Below are positions 57,301 to 64,000 of a DNA stretch of 64,000 nt, in pieces. This DNA comes from Cloeon dipterum (lineage: Eukaryota > Arthropoda > Insecta > Ephemeroptera > Baetidae). The notes beneath the pieces are model-generated. The model saw nothing but the letters and a program-made list of their open reading frames with translations, was not told the DNA's origin and ran no database searches. The position numbers and the translations under genes were made by a program. Every line of letters begins with the position of its first letter. Position 1 is the first letter of the stretch. The DNA is taken from NCBI RefSeq assembly GCF_949628265.1, contig NC_088789.1, positions 9,478,886 through 9,542,885 on the forward strand. The letters run 5' to 3'.

Positions 57301-59396
57301 AAAGTTTGCCACTGACGTTCAGGTTGTGCAGCAGCCATTGCTCTCTTTGATTGCTCTCCAGACAGCGCAAGAACAGAAGAACTTTTACGACGAGCTACAT
57401 TTGTCGCCTTTAAAGGTATGCGTGTTGTTTTTATATTTAAGCGTATCACCAACCTGTTTTTAAATTTCCAACAGATTCACATCAGCTTCTCAATGAGTGG
57501 TGGAGTAGGGAAAATGAATGGCTCTTCTCAGCTGAACATCATCCATGTCCTGTTGGAGAATGTTGGAGTGACTCTGACAGATCTTCAAGATGTGGTCTTC
57601 AAGTAAAATGAACTTTACATAATATCTCTTTTTTAAAATGTTTTTTCAAGACCAGATTTGGTTTCAAAATTTTCCTTGGCTGTATTGATACCATAGCTTT
57701 TATTTCAATATATTAAAGCAAAAATCCATCTGCTTCAGATTGGGATACTTTGAGAGAGAGTCCTCGTTCTTGACGCAGCAACAATTGATCCGAGAGGTGC
57801 AATCCCACTACACACAACAAGCAATCAAGCAGTTGTACGTTTTGGTGCTTGGCCTTGATGTGATTGGAAATCCGTTCGGCCTTTTCCTTGGGTTGACCCA
57901 AGGAGTAGGAGATCTTTTCTACGAGCCTTTTCAGGTAAGACTGCCTGTACCCAGGTTTTTTAGAAAAAAATAAATTTTACATTTTATTACAGGGTGCGAT
58001 CCAAGGGCCTGGAGAGTTCGCAGAAGGCCTAAGGAATGGCGTGAGAAGTTTGTTTGGTCACACCCTAAGTGGCACGGCGGCTGCCATGTCCAAAATCACT
58101 GGAACGTTTGGTAAAACCCTGGCAAATCTGAGCATGGACGAAGAATTCCAGAGGCGTAGAAGAGAGCAACAGCAAAATAGGCCTGCGGCGCTCCACGAGG
58201 GACTCGTCCACTCAGGAAAAGGCCTCGTCTCAGTGAGTCAACTGAATATCTCTTGATTTGAACATTCCTAGATATCAAGACATTCACTGGTTTTGCAAAA
58301 CTTGATAATTGGAATTTAAAAAAAAAATGTTTAAAAAAAATCATACAAAGGAATAGAAAATATGTATAGGAGGCGACTAAGGCGAGATCATATTTCATAA
58401 AAAATTTCAAGTCATTGTCGGATGACGATTTTGAATGAAGGATGTGCCCTCTTATATATGCTAATCTTTTTATCAGAATGTGGTAAGTGGCGTGACTGGA
58501 GTGATCACGAAGCCAGTGACTGGTGCTAGAGATGAGGGGGTTGGAGGCTTCTTCAAGGGCCTTGGTGCTGGAATGTTAGGCCTTGTCACTCAACCAACTG
58601 GCGGGGTCATTGACTTTGCCAGCAACACTTTCGAAAGTGTGAAAAGGTGCAGTAAATTTGATTACATTCGGACCATCGTTGGGGTCTAACTAGGCCATTA
58701 AAAAAATCAACTTGTATTACCCCTTCAAATTTAAAATTAATCGTTGCATACAGGGCAGCTGACACTACCGAAGAGCAACGTCCTCTCCGATATCCGAGAT
58801 TTTTCCAACAAGATGGTTTGGTCAGACCCTACAATGAAGCTGAATCTTTCGGCAACGCTCTCTTGCACGTAAGATAATTAGACAGCCGTTTTGAAAATAC
58901 GGCCAACACGTTCTTCATTTACATCCAGGTCGTGGATAAAGGGAAGTTCGCGAAGACTGACTACTACGTATTCCACGCACTTCTTGGTAACAGCGGGAAG
59001 GAAGCATTAATTTACACTGACAACCGCATCATGTTTATTTCTAAGAACGACATTTTTGGCCAGTGGCAGGTATGTCTTAAAATTAGATGCTTGTAATGAT
59101 GAAAACTCATTCCACTTAGGTCGACTGGAACCACCCTTGGTCAGAACTGTCGGGACCTCCTAAAGAGGATCCCTCTGGGATCATTATTCCCACATCTGAG
59201 CCGCAAAGGAGGGTGTTAGGACTGTTCCGTTCTAGTGAAAGTGGCCGCACAGTTATTATTCAGGACAATCAGTTAAAAAAGGTAGCTTGTATTGCTAGCA
59301 TCTTGCTAACATGAAACTCATGAAATTTCTTCCTAGGAGCTCGTGCGAATCGCACGAAAGATCATGGATGATCGCATCCCGCAGTCTCCTAGATGA
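45334..59396 (+). CDS. Vps13: Vacuolar protein sorting-associated protein 13, bridge-like lipid transfer protein
   Basis: Vps13 forms a hydrophobic rod that moves lipids between membranes at contact sites. The 46 exons are: 45334-45427, 45774-45863, 45921-46118, 46174-46400, 46454-46592, 46646-46765, 46821-47182, 47237-47348, 47402-47648, 47701-47961, 48016-48168, 48228-48411, 48475-48741, 48792-48936, 48989-49224, 49287-49922, 49987-50121, 50179-50348, 50403-50553, 50609-50780, 50842-50960, 51012-51417, 51468-51884, 51935-52304, 52357-52669, 52730-52867, 52962-53299, 53611-53953, 54170-54385, 54480-54527, 55035-55076, 55373-55576, 55628-55915, 55981-56132, 56185-56559, 56653-57017, 57067-57242, 57296-57415, 57475-57602, 57739-57934, 57993-58232, 58477-58646, 58754-58868, 58929-59069, 59120-59281, 59337-59396. 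Phases agree throughout and give 3246 residues, close to animal VPS13A/C. The chorein domain (residues 1 to about 110) starts [19 protein letters not shown]; a coiled basic segment and a [10 protein letters not shown] motif follow (near 427). The VAB domain spans roughly 1900-2500, the ATG2_C-like/DH-like region 2620-3090, and a PH-like domain 3130-3246. Exons 30 and 31 may be alternative. An in-frame donor at 50575 would shorten intron 19 to 34 nt; the donor at 50554 is preferred because it leaves a normal 55-nt intron. It is the A/C type rather than VPS13B or D. Confidence 0.96.
54480..54527 (+). other. Vps13: Small in-frame exon 30 of Vps13 (16 codons), possible cassette
   Basis: It is bounded by acceptor TTTACAG and donor GTACTT and encodes [16 protein letters not shown]. 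It starts and ends in phase 0, so inclusion or skipping keeps the frame. The sequence is charged and looks like a loop. It lies between the conserved blocks [11 protein letters not shown] (exon 29) and [17 protein letters not shown] (exon 32), which sit almost adjacent in human VPS13A as I recall it. Confidence 0.55.
55035..55076 (+). other. Vps13: Small in-frame exon 31 of Vps13 (14 codons), possible cassette
   Basis: It is bounded by acceptor TTATTTCAG and donor GTGAGT and encodes [14 protein letters not shown] in phase 0 at both ends. The flanking introns (507 and 296 nt) are far longer than the 50-60 nt typical of this gene, which favours regulated splicing. It could also be mutually exclusive with exon 30. 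Confidence 0.5.
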
Positions 59397-59727
59397 GTTT
59401 TGGATCCACCTAGACTCCTTCTGATCTACTTCTAAGCGCACATTTTCCGCACATGTTTGCTGCCTTGGCACTGCTTTTATTCAAAATACTGCTGATGGAA
59501 ATATCTCAATTTTAACTGGCAGCTAAGCAACGTTGACTGGCCTGAGGCTTATGGATTGGCGAACACAACATCATAGGGGTGGACCAGAAAGAGACTTAGG
59601 TGGTTTGCTTAGGCACTGCGTATACATTTGCTAAATGTTTTGAAGTTCCTTGTTGTTGCTTTTGGAAATCAAAACTATTTTTACTTCACAAGCACTTCTC
59701 TGCACAATATGTATGGATACTTAGCCA

Positions 59728-59733
59728 AATAAA
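59728..59733 (+). terminator. Poly(A) signal of Vps13
   Basis: AATAAA lies 332 nt after the TGA stop at 59394-59396. A further AATAATAATAAA cluster follows near 59805. Confidence 0.5.
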
Positions 59734-60891
59734 AATATGTGCATTGATCAAGTGCCTACAATTACGTTAACCTAATTTTGTCATGTCGTTTGCTTGTTAA
59801 AAAATAATAATAAAGCTGCTTAATCAATAAATGGATTTTAATTCAGTATACACTTTGGTGATTCAAATAACAAGGAATGTGATTTACTGTTTGATATTTT
59901 ATTTTTGGACTCGAAAATTATACACAAAGGTACCGTTTTACAAATAATAGCATTATTAATTGTGATAGTACACCATAACCATATGGGCACATTCTGAGAA
60001 CTGATGCAGCAAAATAAAAGGCATTTGGACAGACCAAACATGCTCAACTTCATACACACTTTCAACCAATAATGAAACTTGCTTGCTGAAATCACGAATA
60101 TGCACCAGGTCCTAGCATCAACTCTCGTTCATTGAATACCGTTTTTTCATGCGAGTGCTTTCCACCTAAACTTTTCAGCTACAGTTAAAACTTCCGATCC
60201 TAATTAGGTGTTGGTGAGTGAGAAAGATAAAATACTTTTAGCGTGTGTTCAAAACTATACTAAAAGCGCCTCGAATAAATATGGGTCACTCAAGGAATCC
60301 CATTTGTATTTATAAAGAAACATCTGTAAATAATAGAACACTTTCAATTCAGCTTGAGCACCTTGAGTGACAAATCAGCTAAATTTTGTGTCTTATTTTT
60401 AAAAGCTTTCTCTCGAGAAGGACGGCTGGCGAGATAACTAATAGTCGAAACCAGAAATCACAGATTGAAAAAAAACGGCATATTTTTTCAACCAAACTTG
60501 AAGATACTGAAAAATAGCGAGTGCACCTTCTCCATCTTTTCTAAATTTACCCTGCTATTCAACTTAAATATTTTGGCACATTATTTCTGTTTCAGCTTTC
60601 AATCAAACCATCCGAACTTAAAACACTTGTCAGTTTCTAGGTGCAGTTTTGTCTGTTGCATCCGGATAATGAACCCGCGAGCTAGTCAATCAATTATTGT
60701 TGCCTATGACTAAAAATGTTGCCCTATCATACATACATCAAAACTTATTACATAGGAATGCAGTCAATTAAGCCTTTGACCAAGCCCAACTATCAAGACC
60801 CGCCTTTCGCCTCTGCAGAAATGAACACTTTAAAAACAAACTATGGTTTATCATCCTCTAATATTGCACTTTTCTCGGGCAAGCCGGGTCT
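59734..60891. other. Region between convergent Vps13 and Cip4 3' ends
   Basis: No coding exon is supported. It probably contains the distal 3' UTR of one or both genes, since they converge here. Short plus-strand frames at 60465-60713 and 60716-60973 carry no motif. Confidence 0.5.
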
Positions 60892-60897
60892 TTTATT
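60892..60897 (-). terminator. Candidate poly(A) signal of Cip4
   Basis: AATAAA reads on the minus strand about 626 nt after the Cip4 stop at 61523. Other minus-strand hexamers occur further left near 59890, so the 3' UTR could be longer. Confidence 0.35.
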
Positions 60898-61522
60898 AGG
60901 CGGTCTCCATGACTCATCAGTTTATCATCATTTTTCGCACAATTTTGTAAAAAAATCACATCCTCCATTTTAACTTGCGAGCCATAGTTGAGTTGGAAAC
61001 ATTAAAAAAGCTACACAACAGCGTATGCTGAAGCGACATTGAAAAGCTCTCGTGATAAATTTACTCTTTTGATATTTTTCGTAATAATATAATATGTGGC
61101 TCTTCCAAGATTGCGGGCAGGCGACGCGGATTTCACAAATTAAAATCCATCCGATCGTCCCAAATGGTACTCGTGAACGCGAAACTTAATTTTCCATAGA
61201 AAACTTTACAGTATAAATACATAGCTATGTACAAGAAATTTCAACTTTCAAGATCATAATCGGTTTTTCTGTCAAATGAATGAATCAAGCTGTGCCACCA
61301 GGTCCGCTTTTCCCATTTAGCCGGTGGCAGCACCACTAAATAATACGTACAGTGACAATTATTATTCTGCTTGACGGGATTATCAAAAATAAAAACTCGG
61401 TTCACTGTCAACACAACCGCCACTTTCAACTTGAAACATCAACGAATGCAACAAACGGTGGTGAGTGAAACAAGCAGCTTTCTATCTCTCTTTCTCTCTC
61501 ATTCAATAGGCAGGCATACGTG

Positions 61523-63352
61523 TTAGCAAGCCGAGTACAGTGAACACTCTATGTATGAGGTCGGAACAAAACCTTCCTCGAGGTCAGTCATTCGACGCAC
61601 TCGAGTCCACCCGTCACCCTGGTCCAGCTCAAGCAACAGCAGCTCCTCCCCGTCAAACATGGGAATCGAACCTTCACTTGATGCTGGAAACATTCAAATA
61701 GACTCAAACTCAGTATCAAATACGTAAAATTTTGAAAGGAACTTATAAATTTTTAATTAAGGCTTCAATTTTAAAATTATCGTAAGCCACAAAGGCTTGT
61801 AGCAGTCTAGATGTATTTATGCGGTATGACTCAACAAAGGAAATGATTCAAATTTGAATTGGTAGCTCAAATCAGAGCAAGAATAAAACCATTTCCTTAG
61901 ATTGCTGAATATTTTCAATAATGCTTAATTATGGTTTTCTGGCCCTTTTTTAAGCATAGAAATGCAGCAATCAGATATGAAAATACATTTTATTAATTAC
62001 ATAGCAGAGAAATTCTAAACTGTTAAAATTTGGTGAAGTTTTGCTAATAAAAAAGGTTGATAAAGTAGTTAATTATACAAAAAAATCAGTATTTGATTAA
62101 AAATAAATATAGGTGGTATGAAATATTGTGGGCAATAATTTCATGAGGGACGGTGAAAAATGTATTACCTTCGAAGGCATAGAGCGCTTTGCATGTGCCA
62201 AGAGGTGTGAGGGGTCCATCAGCAAAGTCAGGATCATCGTCAACGCCTTCTGCGCCTCCAAGTTCATCTCCCCTGTCAGAGTCTGGCAAACTAGTGCGAG
62301 AGCCGAGACCGCTCTCAGGACTGTGGGAGGTCCTGCCAAAAATGGCAAAGATTGAGTTGTTAGTCAAAAGGGAAAACCAAACTCAAAGGCGGAAACAGTC
62401 CAAGTGGAGCACCGAAATAAAATGTAAAAAGAGCTTAATAAGATTTGTCTGATTGCTCACCCTAAGGCTAAAGTGTTAGGGGGCTGTTTGTGCCTGCTTC
62501 CGTCAGAACTGGCGCTTGGACTGACGCTTTCATCAGAGGAACTGTGCCTCTGCTTGCCGTTTGAATTTCCATTCAGCAAATTTCTGTGCACGCTGTTTGA
62601 CCTTTGACTGCTTGGCGACGAAGTAGTAGACGACACAGGATTATGCTGGAACACATAAGGCGGCCAGGATTAATGGAATGCTCAATAGATTGACTTAAAG
62701 CGTTAAGCAGATAACAATCATCGGCGTCTCACACTACTTGACACCACTTGTCACATCTGACTTGCCGTCTGAAAGTCAAATATTCCACCGTAGGAGCAAG
62801 AGGCGAGAAATAGGCAAACGAATCACCAAGGATAAAGGCTTTAAACACGCCACATTGCCATCAATCTTGTGTTAAATTACTATAGCGTGATACTCAAATT
62901 TCAGGCCAAATGAACGATGGTTAAAAATGCCCAAAAATAAAAAGCACAAATTTTCTGCAACTGACAGTATAGAATACGCTTGTAAGAAAAATTCGTGGTT
63001 ACCAATTGGCCTTTCCCATCAGACTCCTCCAGCCAAGCGATGAACTTCAGCTGCTCTTGCCGCAACTTGTCTAATCGGTGCCCCGAGTCATTTAATTGGC
63101 CCTCGATGGACATTGGATCTCCCAAAGCTGAGTTGGCCTCATAAACGCTCTTCATTTTCATGAGCCCATCTCTGGTTTGTGTTTCCTACAAAAGTTAAAA
63201 TTTAACATTTAAGCCTACTAATTTATTTGTGCATCTCTCACTTTGTTGATTTGTACAGCAATTTCATCCAGCTTCTGTTGCAGCTTTTTCCTCCTCTGAA
63301 CTGGTGGCAGGTCAGTGTAATCTTCCTTTGATTCCGAATTAGAGTAATTTGA
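61523..63352 (-). CDS. Cip4: Cdc42-interacting protein 4 / FNBP1-like F-BAR protein, C-terminal part (partial)
   Basis: Cip4 links Cdc42-GTP, curved membrane and actin regulators in endocytosis and junction dynamics. Five minus-strand exons are visible: 63352-63242, 63185-63003, 62645-62461, 62332-62169 and 61683-61523. They join in frame to the last 267 residues and a stop. The HR1 (Cdc42-binding) coiled coil spans the first two exons: DLPPVQRRKKLQQKLDEI, then MKSVYEANSALGDP and RQEQLKFIAWLEESDG. A Ser-rich linker follows. The C-terminal SH3 domain begins KALYAFE and crosses the last intron; it has FDGEELLLLE, GDGWTRVRR and GFVPTSYIE, so the usual ALY, acidic, Trp and Pro-x-x-Tyr elements are intact. 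The N-terminal F-BAR domain lies beyond the right edge of the window. The gene converges with Vps13. Confidence 0.93.
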
Positions 63353-64000
63353 CTGCAAATGAACAAGGGAATTAGGAGACAGTGAAAATTAATAATTGAG
63401 TAGATTCTTCCACAAAAAAGACCCAAAGAAAATATGAACGCAATTTACAACATTGATGCTAGGTAACAGGTAAGTGTTGGCTGTGTAGGTGTATAAACTT
63501 GTTCAAACTGATTGCTTTCATCTAAATGTGTAATGTTTATTTTGGCAAGTGTCAAAGTGTTTCAAAACGTGTAGCATTAAAATCGTATTTAAAAGACACT
63601 ATATTTAAAAGCATTTTTTTCTCTTGAAAAAATTCAGCTTTATGTTCGTCAGTTTGTTAATGCTTTCAACACAGGCACAGAAAGTATCAAGACTGTTATT
63701 GGTTAAAAGAAAGGAAAAAGCATATTATGATGGTGATTTGTGAGAAAATTCTAATGTGGCTCTTTAGAAAACAAGGATGTATGTCTATTGGTCACATTCA
63801 AAACACAAATAAACATACCTTGAAATGAGTGCAAACATGAATTAATCTCTGAATTGCGTGAAACAGAAAACATAATCAGAATCAACAACTGAGTAGCCCA
63901 GAACCAACTACAAATTACGGATTGATCAGCACCACATTGTTTGTTAATGGCAAGAGAGGTAGAAAATACATATTTGAAGAAAGAGGACAGATAGCACCAG
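63353..64000 (-). other. Cip4: Cip4 intron, continuing past the window edge
   Basis: The acceptor TTCATTTGCAG lies just upstream of the exon at 63352. No further exon is recognised to the end of the window, so this intron is at least 648 nt. That is much longer than the other introns here. Confidence 0.55.

Noticed and set aside
60716-60973. 85-codon plus-strand frame between Vps13 and Cip4
   Set aside because: Lies within the likely Cip4 3' UTR on the opposite strand and has no motif.
62128-62452. Plus-strand frames over the Cip4 exon
   Set aside because: They are antisense shadows of the linker and SH3 exon of Cip4.

Overview
This is eukaryotic DNA and almost certainly from an insect or close hexapod relative. 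All genes are split by GT-AG introns of mostly 49-64 nt, intergenic DNA is AT-rich, and the gene content (insect-type secreted dsRNase, paired nrf-6-like acyltransferases, Vps13, ARPC5, Cip4) is arthropod. A palaeopteran such as a mayfly would fit the tiny introns, but the sequence does not prove the order. Nothing bacterial, no CRISPR array and no convincing tRNA or rRNA was seen.

Layout. Positions 2.3-14.9 kb hold a small cluster: an nrf-6-like acyltransferase on the minus strand (2293-4765), a secreted DNA/RNA non-specific endonuclease of the insect dsRNase type on the plus strand (9260-11147), and a second nrf-6-like paralogue on the plus strand (12408-14930). The two nrf-6-like copies have the same 11-exon architecture with identical intron phases, so they are an inverted duplicate pair flanking the nuclease. 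From 15 to 44 kb there is about 29 kb with no recognisable multi-exon gene. It contains one intronless ORF with a Tc1/paired-like DNA-binding domain (19708-20145), three GA microsatellites, a foldback sequence, poly-T tracts, a LINE 3' remnant and scattered TATA/CRE-like sites.

From 44.3 kb the window is gene-dense again. ARPC5 (minus) and Vps13 (plus) start head to head, 360 bp apart, around a shared promoter carrying a TCACGTGA palindrome. Vps13 fills 45334-59396 in 46 exons that join with consistent phases into one 3246-residue reading frame when all exons are used. Cip4 (minus, 3' part only: HR1 and SH3 domains) converges on it and leaves the window on the right.

Functions. Vps13 is a bridge-like lipid transfer protein at membrane contacts, ARPC5 is an Arp2/3 actin-nucleation subunit, and Cip4 is an F-BAR/SH3 protein linking Cdc42, membranes and actin. 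The nrf-6-like proteins are multi-pass acyltransferase-3 family membrane proteins, and the dsRNase is a secreted nuclease. The most unusual features are the inverted nrf-6-like pair around a dsRNase, the divergent tail of one copy, a perfect 14-bp hairpin upstream of the other copy, two small in-frame exons in the VAB region of Vps13, and the transposase-like DNA-binding ORF without a catalytic domain.
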